Below, piece by piece: positions 42,451-56,800 of a stretch of 64,000 nucleotides of DNA. This DNA is from Siderastrea siderea. Its lineage: Eukaryota; Cnidaria; Anthozoa; Scleractinia; Rhizangiidae. Below the pieces are notes generated by a model that did not search any database, was not told the origin of the DNA, and saw nothing but the letters and a program-made list of their open reading frames with translations. The translations under genes were made by a program, and so were the position numbers. Numbering within the stretch: the first letter of the stretch is position 1; every line of letters begins with the position of its first letter. The DNA lies in the NCBI GenBank assembly GCA_964030785.1, contig OZ034967.1, positions 46,282,533 to 46,346,532 of the forward strand. The letters run 5' to 3'.

Positions 42451-45400
42451 GACTTAGCAAATTTGACGGTTGCGTGATTGCCTGACGGTTGGGTCGGTGG
42501 CAAGCTTGCCGAATCCCTCCAGACACTCCCTTCTAGTTGTCAATTGTTTTCAAATGCTAGGCACGGTATTTTTGCAATGCCAGTCAAAGGGTACTTGTTG
42601 TACCCCGACACATGTGGCTCTTCATCGGTGTAAGAACTTTTGGAAACTCACGGATGACGTAAAAAAGGAAACAAAACGTTTTAAACAATAGAATACAGCA
42701 AAACATAATCTAACAAATAAAGAAAATCTTGTCACCGAAGTAAATAAACCCAAACATGTTGGAGATATTTGTCTTCTTTGGTCGGAAAAGTCATTGGTGG
42801 TGCTGGTTGAGTCACTCTCGTTTTCATTGAAACGAACTTGCGATGAAACCGGGGAAAGGTCGACGGTGGTTTCGCCTTGTTTGAATCGAGAGGAGGACTT
42901 ATAAGTGGTGTTTTCTGTTTTGTTTGTGACTTTACCTGGGTAATTTGTGTGAGCAATCATATAATCAACCAACTATACAACCAATGATTATAAATGAAGT
43001 ATAAAAATGGTCCAGTTCACCTCTCAAGGCTCCAAAATTACATGTTCTCACTCACTTGTTTTGGAACAAAAACTGACTTCATACCGAGAGGATCGAAAGG
43101 AATGTCGCTTAAAAACATGCACTGACGAGACTATCAAACCAAAATCAAAGAATTTAATTAACCCAAATTTAATTAACCCACCAATAACCCTGCTTCACTC
43201 AAATAAACCTCTTTACCCGACCTAGCAGATAACTCGTAGTGAACACACAGAGAGCAGTTTTTACTGAGCCTTCAGTGTAAACATCTCAAACAAGAGACAG
43301 GGGGGATCTGCCTGCGAGATGTCATCGGTTGTAGGTTGACGATACTCAAACATCAGGAAAAGAACTGAATTGAGGCTAAGTCATCATCAAACCTAGTAAG
43401 ATATGCTACAAGGCAGAACATAAATCATCTTTGTCTCAATTTCCTAAAGGGGTAGGATACTCAATGGTTATGGTAATAGTAATGACATTTTTAAATTCTC
43501 TTAAGACAGTTAAGGCTGTGATTAGACGTCAGAATGTAAAGCCACCCACAACAAAAAAGAAGTAAGCAAACTACGAGATTTTTCATTCTTTGAATCTCTC
43601 GAAACGAGTGTGATTTCGTGCATGGATCGACGACTTTTATGTGCCAGTGAGTACGTTTGTGCTAGCGTGTGCGTCAGTAGATGAAGAGTCTTAACCTGAC
43701 CTGCACTGAGGTCTCCTGACAACAGTGAGGACACGAGCTGTTAGGTAAAGGTAGAGGAACATGAGCCAATTGAGGGCAGTTGGTTGCCTTTCTTTAGCAC
43801 ATTGTTTGCAACCAACGAGCTCTTTTCTCTTCCACATTTAACAGTATCACAGTTTCCAGTTGTTAAAACTTCATCTGGAATGGTCACGAACGATGTGTTA
43901 CCATGTGTCGTGGTGACAGTCATCTCAATGGGTTAAACCGCTGTCCAAATGGACAACTCGGTCGCAGGATAGTTAAGAACTAATGGTGTTTCCTCGGTGG
44001 TGAGTGAAATGTAGGAATGATCCATCCAAGGGAACACCAGATCTTAAAAGAAAAGTAACGGCTCTCGAAGATTCTCTTAAGATCCCTTAGTCCCTACAGA
44101 AATAAATATGATAAATAGATAGTTCTATGTTTGCTCATAGAATAAAAAAGAGTTATTTACTTATAATATACAAACACAAGTACAAATTTAGTAAGGAAAA
44201 ACTAAAATGATTTCAAGTACAGTATAAATGCAAAATTTACCTTCCCTCGTGAAAGAAAGAACTCATTCAAAGCATAAATATTTTACAAGGTTAACTAGTG
44301 CTCTGTGCATTATTACAGTCACATTAAATTTTATTCTTATCTTCCTACCATATTAATCACAGTGTAAATAAATATTGAACATAGGGGTTTTAAGAGAAGA
44401 AAGAAGCCAGAAAATTTCCTACATTGCATTCATCATGCGCCCGATTTCAATCTTTTTTTAGAATATTTTTTTACGCGTTTATAAGTGTACTGAAGGAAAC
44501 GATCGAAAACGCACCGAAAACGGCGATCTTTCTTGGACAAGGAGTTTTATATATTTTATGCGTGGGAGAAAAACAAACAAAGACGAATATGTTCATATTC
44601 GGTTGAGCATTCTTTTGCACGTAAACGAACGAAAAGGAAGGTTTAAAGAAACGAAGATCTAACAACATTGGAACAAGGCGCTACAAAGAAACGTTTACAA
44701 TTGCTTTAGATCGTTTTCAGTCGTGAAAACATTGACGATGAAAACGAATGGAAACGCATATGTGTAGACAGAAAATGTTACAAACATGCTGACGAAGACG
44801 ATAGAAAACGGACACGCCTGGATAACTAAGGTCTCCTTTAAGTAAGACACATAAGCCCCACCTTTAACAGTATTGGTGCACGGCCTAAGGACCGCCAACA
44901 TTATTGGCGCAGGGCCTGAGGATTGCCAACATTATTGGCGCACGGCCTAAGGACCTAACATCCAAACATCCAAACATCCAAATTACATCCAAATACAGTT
45001 TTAAATAAATTTTAATTTTTATGCAAGATCTATGTCTACTACTACTTTTAATCACCAAAATTTCATTTATTTTTAGGCGCTAGTTATAATAAATGTAATT
45101 CAGCATCAGGTTAAATGATTGTAACCTTTAATTGCTTTAACCTAATTTCCGTCAAAACCAGCAACAAAATTGAAAAGGAAATTTCACAAATGGAATTTTT
45201 TTTATAACTTCTTCAATGCCCCATTAAGGCAGTCAAAAAGGCGGGAAAGTACGCGCAGCCGATACGTTTATGGGCCAAAAATTCGTCTCGCTTGTGCAAT
45301 GTTTATATAAATATTTACCAAATTCTCACTTTTGAGAGGAGAAATTGAGTGATTTTTTCCACAAAAAGAAACAATTTTAAAAGATTTGTCCCGTAAATAA

Positions 45401-46500
45401 AGGAGAACGTACCAAAAAATGTTCTTCTCAACTCAGCCGCACAGATGTCCTTGAACGCACCAAGGCATGTGTAGCGATAAGTACTGCACCTACAGAGGCT
45501 AGTTATCAATAATAGGGTTAAAACACTGCACAAAGGTGGAAAATTCTTTTTGAAAACAGGTTATGCCTGAGGTAATGCATGACCCCATTGAGAAACGTCT
45601 CGCGAGGAACGAAAAAGAGCCACAGCAAAACTCATCTCAGGAGCGAAATAACTGGAGGGACTCAAAAATTCGTACCAGAGCCAAATTTTTGCTCACCAAA
45701 CAGATGTACGTGTAGAAATTTGTTCAGGGACTTTCCTTTGCCTGCTCTCTCAAAAAGACGAAAAAAGATGTCCATTACGTGTTTCAAACAAATTCTTCCG
45801 TGAAGCAAACTGAAGGACTTTGCAGAAATTAACTGGAATATGGCGGATTTTTGGCGCGAGAACCGATGTGGCCGCGCGCGTTTTCCCGCCCTTTTTTCTG
45901 GTCTCGACGTAAACACTCAATGTATTTCAAGAAGTTCCCATGTGTGTAATTCTCTTTTCTTTTATGTTGCGATTTTTTATGGAATTTCGGTAAATTATTT
46001 GAAAGTTAAAATCGTTTAACCTTATCCTGAATTGTTTTGCCCAGGATACTAAACATTATTATATTTCCAAGTATGTAATTTTGTAATTCTATTTTAATAT
46101 GAATTTTAATGTTAACCTTTAAAAACACGACCCCATTTTTAGTATGCTAGCTTTAACAATGATCGTGGTTTTTAAATAAAGGTATATTATTGTTATTTTT
46201 ATTGTTATAGCCATCTACATTCTTAACTTATTACACTCGTAATTTGGTCACAAGCAGGAATATGAAGAATATATAGTGAACAGGCGCCGCTTCTTAGAAA
46301 GTAGTGTTACAATTACCAATGAGGACCAAATTTTCGTGACACTGTTTTAAACGTCGCACAAAAAAGCAGTCGAAGACCGCTTCAAGCGTTCTTGAAACAA
46401 TCAAAGAGTTCCGAACAAAAAAAATAAATAATTACGTTGGACAAAAACCTGAAGTCCCATCAAGTAAACAAAAACGATAAAAGGGGTTCATTCAACAGTT
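42451..46500. other. Spacer between genes B and C, mostly unassigned
   Basis: A minus frame at 43923-43741 (TVTTTHGNTSFVTIPDEV...) is open but has no recognisable domain or clear splice sites. A three-unit tandem repeat of about 34 bp (TTGGCGCACGGCCTAAGGAC) lies at 44872-44960. Otherwise no features. Confidence 0.4.
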
Positions 46501-46511
46501 CCCTCGAGGTC

Positions 46512-46517
46512 TTTATT
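46512..46517 (-). promoter_or_regulatory. Candidate polyadenylation signal of gene C
   Basis: AATAAA on the minus strand, about 165 nt after the gene C stop codon, the first such hexamer downstream. Confidence 0.35.
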
Positions 46518-46681
46518 ACAAAAAACCTTCAAAAGGTTCTCCAAAAATTTGATATTCCGAAATGTTGCCTATCGAAAATCGCGAAATTCAGATATCACGA
46601 AAATGTAATGTAATAGGGTAGTAAAATGTACCCTTACTGTGTTCCTTTAAACGCTTGCTAACAGAATTTCTCACAAAATAT

Positions 46682-46968
46682 CTAAATAGGTGCACTAGCT
46701 CTTCCATTAGTGTTTACATCATCTTTGTCAGCCACCCTGATATCCCTACACGAGCTAGAACTGATTTTTTGCAAATTTGTATCCTTCTTTTTTACGACCT
46801 GACCGATCGGATTGCTAATACTTCCGTAGTTCCTGCCACCTCTGTCAGGCGGCAATGGGTCATTAGGTCTCTGTCTCCTGCGATATATCCAAATGGCTAG
46901 TGGTACAATAACGAAAGCGGCAGTGATAACAACTGGCGGCACAACCTTTTCCATAACTTTTGGCCCAC
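46682..46968 (-). CDS. Gene C last exon: membrane helix and tail
   Basis: Acceptor GCTCCTACAG; GGPKVMEKV, helix VPPVVITAAFVIVPLAIWIY, then RRRQR. The tail has GGRNYGSISNPI and ends SSSSCRDIRVADKDDVN. It aligns with gene B exon 10. Confidence 0.8.
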
Positions 46969-47235
46969 CTGTAGGAGCAAGGAGAAAAATTTTTGTATAC
47001 ACAGTTCTTAATGCAGTAGGAGGTGGTAGAAGAAGTAGTATTCGTACCAGAAATAGTAGTAGTAGATAAAGCAGCAGCAACAGCAGCAGTAGTAATGGCA
47101 GCGGCAGTGGCAGCGGCAGTGGCAGCGGCAGTGGCAGCGGCAGCGGCAGTGGCAGCGGCAGTGGTAGTGGTAGTAGCAGTGGCAGTGGTAGCGGTTGTGG
47201 TAGTGGTAGTGGTAGTAGTAGTCAGTAGTAGTCAT

Positions 47236-47286
<51 letters not shown>

Positions 47287-47335
47287 CAGTAGTAGTAGTA
47301 GTAGCAGTAATAGTAGCAGTAGCAGTAGCAGTAGC

Positions 47336-47376
<41 letters not shown>

Positions 47377-47427
47377 CAGTAGCAGTAGCAGTAGCAGTAG
47401 TAGTAGTAGTAGTAGCAGTAGTAGTAC

Positions 47428-47460
<33 letters not shown>

Positions 47461-47473
47461 CAGTAGCAGTAGC

Positions 47474-47510
<37 letters not shown>

Positions 47511-50500
47511 AATTGCTTTATTTGCGTGACCGCAAGATTTTACAGTATTGCAAAAGCATATTTATAGTAATTAATAACAAAACAAGACTAAAATTACTGT
47601 AATATTATGCTAATGAACCTAAGTTACATCACTTTCACTTGATAATAACAATGTATCACGTATATTCATACACAAGGAAATAAACTTCATTACTAGCTTA
47701 TTCACATGATAGTCGTTAGAGTTCATGAGAAGTTTTATGCTTTCTGAGGTTGATTTCCTTTCAATATCAGGTATTATTTCATTGATTCGATTGAAGAATG
47801 TCTGCCTCTGCAGAGAGTATTTGCTACATTGCAACAAGAAATGAGTTTCATTTTCTACTTGATTTGATTTACACAATGGGCATAATCTAGTTTCTCTGGG
47901 CATATGATCGGTTTGATATCGACCTAGTTCAATCATAAGTTTGTGATTACTTACTCTAAACTTCACTAAATTTCGTCTTTCATTAAAGTTTCTTAGCTGG
48001 TTTAAATAATCAGATGTAACGTACTCATCCTTAAAAACTTTATAAAATTCTAATTTCTTTGAATGTTCAAGGCTGTGTCGCCAGGAGGATATATATGTCT
48101 CTTTCATATTAGTTGTATATCGCCTAATTCTATCATTATCTAAACATTCAGGATCTAAATTGGATAGATGATATTGTTCTATCAAGTTCATAAAATTGGA
48201 ATAAAATCCGGAGTTATTAATGAAATGTAGATTCTTCGACATGAGGAAAGATTGTTTGACTATAGAGTCATTATCTTTGTTGTTTAGATAAACAAAATAT
48301 TTCATAATTTTCTGATTAATTGGGATTATTAGCGGTAATCTTCCAAGTTCGGCTCTGCAAGCTACGTTAGAGGCCTTATTGTTTACTTCTAAGTAGTGTT
48401 TACAAAATTTGAGATGAATTTTTTCTATTGGGGAACTATCCCATGCTTTAAAATTCTGCTTAGTGTACATCCCCCATATCTCACTGTTGTAGCTTAAGAT
48501 CGGAAATATCATTGTGTCAAAAATCTGAGATGCGGTATTGGGATTAAGTCTATTGAGAAGTGTTTGTTTTCGTATACTAGCAAAGGCGTACAGGGCTTTT
48601 TCTTTCAAGTGTTCGACTGCAAGAGTAAAGTTTCCCGTTGGAGTTAAACGTGTACCTAAATAGGTGTATTCTTGAACAATTTCAATTGGCTCGGTGCCTA
48701 TGTTGAAGTTGATGTCAACGGATTTCCTTGGGCGTTTTTGGAAAATCATTACTTTTGTTTTCTTGGGATTGACTTTTAGCATCCATGTTTTGCAATATGA
48801 AGAGAGAGTGTTTAAACAGTTTTGTAATCCTGTTTTGGATCTTGATAGGATGATCAAATCATCTGCATACAATAGTGAATTTATTTTTGTTCCATTTGGA
48901 AGAACAAATGGATCAGACAGCGTGTTTTCGAATAAATACGGCAAATTGTTTATATAGAGGTTAAATAAAAGAGGACTTAAAATACATCCTTGACGTACAC
49001 CTCTTGAGTATGAGAAAGATCGAGTTTTGTTTTCTCCGATTCTAATGGAACATGTTGAATTGCAATAAAGGCTTTTGATCAGATTGTAGAAATGTCCTCC
49101 TATGTTGATTTTGAGCAGCTTGTAAAACAATCCCTCGTGCCAAACAGAGTCGAAAGCTTTACGAAAATCTACGAAACAAGCATAGACTTTTTCTTTATGG
49201 TAGTGGACATATTTATCTATTAGGGTCCTTAGAGTGAAAACATGGTCTGCAGTACGATTTTCAGGTACAAAGCCAATTTGTGAATTGTGTAATATCTTGT
49301 TTTCTCTAAAATACAAGTATAGTCTTTGATTTAAAATGGAACAAAACAGTTTTCCAAGGCAACTCGATACACATATGCCTCTATAGTTTGTTGGATCACT
49401 CTTGTCACCCGATTTGTAGATTGGAGTTATAAGGCCTTGACACCAAATATCTGGCATTTTTCCAGATTGTAAAATGAGATTAAAAAGTTTGATGTAAATA
49501 GGCATAAGCGATTCAAGGCTCGCTTTGATCATTTCATTTCTTATTTTGTCAACAAATGGCGATTTCTTATTCTTCAATTTCTTCACCGCTTGACGTATTT
49601 CTTGCTCAGTTACCTCTTGATCTAAATAGTTAAGCTGTTCTTTTTCTTTTTCTAATGATAGTAGTTCATCATAGACTCCTTGACGATTTATGGAAGTTCT
49701 CAGGTCATTGGAATGTAAGGATTGAAAATGGTTGAGCCATGTTTCTTCCGAGATTGGGGCAGGAACATTTTCGTCGATAGTATCGTTCATCGATTTTAGA
49801 CAACTCCAAAACGACACTTTGTCGGGATTAAATGCTAGTTCGTCGAGTTGCAGAGTTTTTTCTTTCTGAAATTCTTTCCTTTTCGAGTCAAGGAGCTTTT
49901 TATAATCATTCAGAATTTTGTGAAATTTCTCCCGTAACTCAGAGTTAAGGGGATCGCGATGTTTCTGATTTGACAGTTTTCGTAATTCGTGTCTTTTCAG
50001 TTGACATTCACGGTCGAATCATTTTTTGCTAGATGTTATCCTAATACGTTTACGAGATCTTTTGGTTTTAATCTTGAGGCAGAGTTTTGATGTCGCAGTT
50101 AGAATGTTCACAGCATCGTCCAACGAGACATTTACATCTTCAGTGTTTCGTTCCATAAATTCTCTGATTAGAATCTGGATTGGTTCCGTACGTAATGAGT
50201 TTCTGAATTTTAAGTAAGAGTCATTTTCCCAGCAAAACTGGCGTGGCAGACTTATTAATCTATTGGTGGAGGTTGAAGTTTGGGTTTCGCTTGCTGGTAA
50301 GCTGGTGTTGAGATTCAACCATGCTACGATGGCACTGTGGTCCGACAAGTAGGACGGCTGTTTAACAACAAAATTGGCAACGTTTAGAAATGTGCACTGA
50401 TCGCATATTATGTAATCAATAACGCTTGTCCCGTTTTTTCCATGAAAAGTGGGTCTGCCTAGGGTATCTCCATTAACTCTGCCATTAACTATTCTTAGAT

Positions 50501-53500
50501 CAAGGTTTTTGCAAATTTCTAATAGTTTTTTCCCATGACTATTCAATAAATTATCAAAACTATTTCTTTGGGCTGGCTGAAAAGCTGACTCCGACTGATC
50601 ATTAGTAATTATGCTGTTTCCCTCTTGTGAGACAGTATCGGAGTATTTTCCGGTTCTTGAATTAAAGTCCCCCATAAGAATTACTGATCCTAATGTAGAA
50701 AAGTGCACTATGTCTCGCTCTAGCTGATCAAAAATTTCGAGATCGAAATATTTTGAGTTACACGGAGGTATATACACCCCGCAAACGTAAATATCCTTCA
50801 CCGAATTTAAGAAACTTTTTTCGATTTTGAACCATAAAAAATTTTGAGTTGTTTTCGTGATTGAAATATTTTTATGGAGTTTGTTTTTGTAAAATAAAGC
50901 TATTCCTCCAGAGTTCCGACCACCTTTTCTCGATTGGTTAGGAGTGGAACATTGAACAAAAGATTTATATCCGACTATTTCCAAATCAGAGCAATTGCCA
51001 ATTTCGGTTAGTACTATAAAATCAGAATTATCAATAACGCTCAAAAATCAATACTTTGTAACTTGTTTCCAAGGTATTTGGAAGATAGTCCGTTGATATT
51101 CCAGGCACAAAAGGACAAGTTGCTTGAAATATCGGGGTGATCTTTGGTGCCAATGATAGATTGCTAAATTCCTTAGTATACGCATTATACTGGTATAAAA
51201 TTTATCCTACTTAATTAAGTGTCTAATGTTCAAATCAGGTTGCTTGGTTAATTATAGAAATGATTTTACAAATCGTAGAAAGGATATGATTTCCTGAGGT
51301 ATTGGTGTCTCTTCACGGGTAGTTTCCATTTTTTCAGCAGGCGCAAGCGTTTGATGCGGTGCGTTGGGGTACGCATATGGTGTACTTTGGTGTGGGGCGG
51401 GGGTTATCTGTTGCTGTAGCGGTTTCGCAGCATGTGGGAGCATTTGATGGGGTGCAGTTAGGTGTGGTGCTGGAGGTATCCGTTGCTGTAGTTGTGGTGT
51501 GGCAAGTGGTATGGGCGGAGGTTGCGTTTGAGGGTGGTAAGGTCAGGGCAGTGTGTTCTTGACAGCATTGCTGTATGAGGCATGCCGCAACACTGTATTG
51601 GGACCTTGGAGTGATGCCGGTTGATTTGGTTGTGTTCTTTGGATTGGCGGGGCATTTGAAGATGTTGCCGTTCTTGGTCGGATACGGCCGTGAATGGCGT
51701 CTTTCAGATTTTTGGCGAAAAGCCCTATGTGTCGTTTAAGAATGTGCTTGTTATCGTGGAGAATATTGAGTTGATTCGCGAACAGGTTGTCGTGTTTAAT
51801 TAACTGTACGTTGGGTAGTCTTGAGCAGCTATTAATTAATTGAACATTTATTGAGGTGATTATCGGTGTTGGGATGTCGTTGAGGGGAAGAAGTGTTGAG
51901 AAAAATATCTTGCTTGATGGGAATTTTGTGGAAGCCTCAGTAATCAATATTGAAATGTTAGAGATAAGTTCTTCAGGGGAATTGCTTCTCTCAAGGTCGT
52001 TTGTTCCCGTGTGCAGTATGATCACTTGAGGAGGAGTGCGAACATCATTTTGTAAGTAGGATCTTGCGTGTTCAATCAGTGGTGCTCTGATGTACTTGAC
52101 TTCGTGTTTCGATGAAAACATTTGTCTTGTGTCTAAAAACTTTCCGTTGGAATCACACAGGAAGATCACTTCATTAGAACGAGTGTTGTTGTTGTTGCTA
52201 GCAGAGGACGTAGTAGGGTGTTGGGGATTAGCTGACTTTAGCTTGTCTTGTTTGCCATTTTCAAGAGGTTTTGTGGGGGGTTCTTGGAGGGGAGAGAAAG
52301 AGTTAGATGTTGGTAGATTCACAACGAGCAATTCGTCTTCTTTCCATTGGTTGCATGCCGGTGTAGAAGTTGGATTTTCATATTCTTTATTCGTTGCGCA
52401 AATTATGCTGTCGTCCTCTACGCGGGGGGTAGTCTGGCTCGACGTATCAGTCGTAATGGCTTTTTCCGGTGGGTGTACATTCAATTTCTCCCAAAGGGCT
52501 TTAACCTGATCTTTAAGAAACGCGACTTCTACTTCCAGTAGGCTTTGATTTCTTTTCATGGCTACATTATCTTCCGATATTTTTGCGTGTTTCTTCTGTA
52601 ATGTCTGGTTTTCGTCCTGTAATTTTGTGATAAGAGCGGCGTGTTTTTGTAATTCTTCATTTAGTAGCTTGTTATTGTTTGCCAAGTCGTCAGCAAGACC
52701 TCCTAGGGTTGTTTTCTGTACTTTGAGAAGATGGTCTTGCTGGACAGTTTTGTCCTTTAGTTGTTCGATGTTACCCGTGTGTGTCATCTTAAACTGTGTA
52801 AATTCGGCTTCTAAGTTTCCGACTGTGTTTCGCAAAGTAGCCAATGTATTTAATCTACTTGGTGTGAGGGAGAGAGGTTCAATATGTTCTGACATCCGGA
52901 GAGTTTCTGTAGTTCCTTTGTCCACGCTGGATGTTTCTGTAACATCTGAGATTTCATTGTCGTGCACAACATCTTCTTTAGTAGTAATGTCGTTGAGTTC
53001 CTCTGCTTCACAGCCTTCACACTTTGTAAAGAAATTTGATAAGCCCCTAAGAAACAAAGAAATGTTCTTTGAACTAGGGTTACCTGAAGACTCAAGACTG
53101 TTTACGATTGATAGTAGCGCCGGAAATTCGTCTCGGCTCCACTCGGCGAATTTCTTCCCTTGAATCATTATTCGACCAGTAGAAATAAAAATAGATATAG
53201 TGATAAGTTGATCTTCATCGTTATCTTCTACGGCATAAATGTGGAGGATAATTTTGTCGCTCTTGGTTGCGCAACTGTACGATTCTTGTTCTTGCCACGT
53301 AATGCGATATCCCATGGTGTTTAAGTGTTCGAAGTAGCGTACTATAAAGGTTTTGATCCATAACAGCAGACGATCCTCCGATGTTATAAAGGATGCCACT
53401 TTCGCCGTGGGTTTGTAGGTGGTTAAGTCGATTTTTTCGAAGGAAACTGTTTTCGATTTAGTCGAGGAGTGAAATTTGTCGACCAGATAGCGATGGAGAT

Positions 53501-53808
53501 CTTCACATGGTTTCATGTCGACCATTGACGATGGCTTGAATCCGGTTTTTTTCTTTTGACCAGGATCATCTCCGGGCTCAAATGACGGGTCATCGGGGTC
53601 TTCATCCATTTAAATTTCCGTCGTTATAAACTTTTTACCAGTATAATGCAATTCTACCATGTAAATAAAGGGAATATTACTCAGCTAAAAAGACGTGACC
53701 ATTTTCAGTGGTCACGCAAGTAGTAGCAGTAGTAGCAGTAGCAGTAGTAGTACTAGTACTAGTAGTAGTAGTAGTAATAGTAGTAGTAGTAGTAGTAGTA
53801 GCAGTAGC

Positions 53809-53861
<53 letters not shown>

Positions 53862-56800
53862 GAAATTGCTTTATTTGCATGACCGCAAGATTTTACAGTA
53901 TTGCAAAAGCATATTTATAAAAATAACAAAACAAAACTAATAGTATTCACATTATGCTAATGACTTAAGTTACATCACTTTCACTTGATAATAACAATTT
54001 ATCACGTATATTCATACACGAGGAAATAAACTTCGTTACCAGCTTATTCACATGATAGTCGTTAGAGTTCATGGGAAGTTTTATGCTTTCTGAGGTTAAT
54101 TTCCTTTCAATGTCAGGTATTATTTAATTGGTTCGATTGAAGAATGTATGCCTCTGCAGAGAGTATTTGCTACATTGCAACAAGAAATGAGTTTCATTTT
54201 CTACTTGATTTGATTTACACAATGGGCATAATCTAGTTTCTCTGAGCATAGGATCGGTTTGATATCAACCTAGTTCAATCATAAGTTTGTGATTACTTAC
54301 TCTAAACTTCACTAAATTTCGTCTTTAGTTTCTTAGCTGGTTTAAATAATCAGATGTAAATAATTCATCTTTAAAAACTTTATAAATTCTAATTTTGAAT
54401 GTTCAAGGTTGGTCGCCAGAAGGATATATATTTCTCTTTCATATTAGTTGTATATCGCCTAATTCTATCAATATCTAAAGATTCAGGATCTAAATTGGAT
54501 AGATGATATTGTTCTATCAAGTTCATAAAATTGGAATAAAATCCGGAGTTATTAATGAAATGTAGATTCTTCGACATGAGGAAAGATTGTTTGACTATAG
54601 AGTCATTATCTTTGTTGTTTAGATAAACAAAGTATTTCATAATTTTCTGATTAACTGGGATTATTAGCGGTAATCTTCCAAGTTCAGCTCTGCAAGCTAC
54701 GTTAGAGGCCTTATTGTTTACTTCTAAGTAGTGTTTACAAAATTTGAGATGAATTTTTTCTATTGGGGAACTATTCCATGCTTTAAAATTCTACTTAGTG
54801 TACATCCCCATATCTCACTGTTGTAGCTTAAGATCGGAAATATCATTGTGCCAGAAATCTGGGTTGCGGTATTGGGATTAAGTCTATTGAGAAGTGTTTG
54901 TTTTCGTACACTAGAAAAGGCGTGCAGGGCTTTTTCTTTTAAGTGTTCGACTGCAAGAGTAAAGTTTCCCGTTGGAGTTAAACGTGTACCTAAATAGGTG
55001 TATTCTTGAACAATTTCAGTTGGCTCGGTGCCTATGTTGAAGTTTATGTCAACGGATTTCCTTGGGCGTTTTTGGAATATCATTATTTTTGTTTTCTTGG
55101 GATTGACTTTTAGCATCCATGCTTTGCAATATGAAGACAGAGTGTCTTAACAGTTTTGTAATCCTGTTTTGGATCTTGAAAGGATGATCAGATCATCTGC
55201 ATACAATAGTGAATTTATTTTCATTTCATTTGGAAGAACAAATGGATCAGACAGCGTCTTTTCGAATAAATACGGCAAATTGTTTATAAGAGGTTGAATA
55301 AAAGAGGACTTAAAATACATCCTTGACGTACACCTCTTGAGTATGAGAAAGATCGAGTTTTGTTTTCTCCGATTCTAATGGAACATGATGAATTGCAATA
55401 AAGGCTTTTGATCAGATTGTAGAAATGTCCTCCTACGTTGATTTCCTAGCAGCTTGTAAAACAATCCCTCTTGCCAAACAGTGTCGAAAGCTTTACGAAA
55501 ATCTACGAAACAAGCATAGACTTTTTCCTTATGGTGGTGGACATATTTATCTCTTAGGTTCCTTAGAGTGAAAACATGGTCTGGAGTACGATTTTCAGGT
55601 AGAAAGCCAATTTGTGAATTGTGTAATATCTTGTTTTCTTTAAAATACAAGTATAGTCTTTGATTTAAAATGGAACAAAACAGTTTTCCAAGGCAACTAG
55701 ATACACATATGCCTCTTTAGTTTGTTGGATCACTCTTGTCACCAGATTTGTAGATTGGGGTTATAAGGAGTGTAAAGTATTGATGAGTCAAATGAGTCAA
55801 TGAGTCATGAGTCATGAGTCAATGAGTCAATGAGTCAGATCTAAAAAAATAAAATTTCGGTAGGAACAATAAAATTAAGCATCACTTTTATTTATTTGTC
55901 TACTTGCTTAATAGTATAGATTGTCTAATGGTTTAAGTGGTCCTTAAAGGGTGGCTGGGAAGGCTGTTCTTCAGCTTATGCAAGTAGTTTGACAAAAATA
56001 AACAAAAACATATACATTCTAAAAATGTTCGTTATCAAGTGACGACCTCAACGAAGAGGAGCAACTAGAGACAAAATATTATGTTAACCTTCTAGTGCGG
56101 AGTTTAAGGGGTTTACCCCTCCCCACTCACCCAACATAACCTTCCCTCCTCGAAGAGACCTCTCTCGAGTAGAACAGGGATAAAATGAAGAGACTAGACT
56201 AGACACTAGAGTGAGCAAAAAATAAGGAGAGTAATTGGAAAGGGGAAACCCTAACCCTAAATACCTCTTTCTCGCCCTTCCCACTGTTCCACGCGCCACT
56301 GCTTTTTCATATCCAGCTTTAGTAGTTTTGGCCACTTTTGTCTTCCGTCGACCGAGATTTCCCCATTATTAGGAAGAACAATGACTTTGTAGTCATTGTC
56401 TATTTGTATTTGAGGGTACATTTAAGTTTTAATATGCTTTGTACACCGGATACAGGGTCATTTCAGTTTGGCAGCCAAACGAAAGGTATATTAATAATCA
56501 ACAGTAACTTAATAATGTTACTAAGGTCTATCAATCTGTTGACACTTTCTTTTTTTTCTGTCTTTGCAACTGACTGACCGACCTACTCTTCGATACTCTC
56601 ACGGTTGAGAACAATGGATGTCCTATAAAGTACAGTGTGAGTGCACATAAATGGGTGGAAAAAAACAGCATGCACCTTGTGAATACATGGATATGAACCC
56701 CCGAACCTTGATTTATGTCCAGAAAACGTGAGCAACATTGACAAAGTAAAACAGTACTGCGTCCGCTTGGGAGAGCATTTTGAAAGTCACCCCTGCCCAT

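Larger units (their letters stand above)
47511..53715 (-). mobile_element. CR1-like LINE, copy 2, nearly full length
   Basis: On the minus strand: short 5' region, ORF1 (53609-51252 with one internal TGA), ORF2 (about 51140-47619 with one frameshift and one TGA), then a 3' end ATGCTTTTGCAATACTGTAA, CTTGCGGTCACGCAAATAAAG, followed by the ACT repeat. Inserted in the last intron of gene C in the same orientation as the gene. Its 5' end meets the ACT-repeat tail of copy 3. Confidence 0.88.

Noticed and set aside
47008..47238. His/Tyr-rich and Ala/Val-rich ORFs
   Set aside because: Trinucleotide repeat translations; likewise 53677-53940.
56084..56335. Minus ORF of 83 codons in the AP-1-ended element
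   Set aside because: Low-complexity Arg/Ser/Gly sequence with no transposase motif or splice support.
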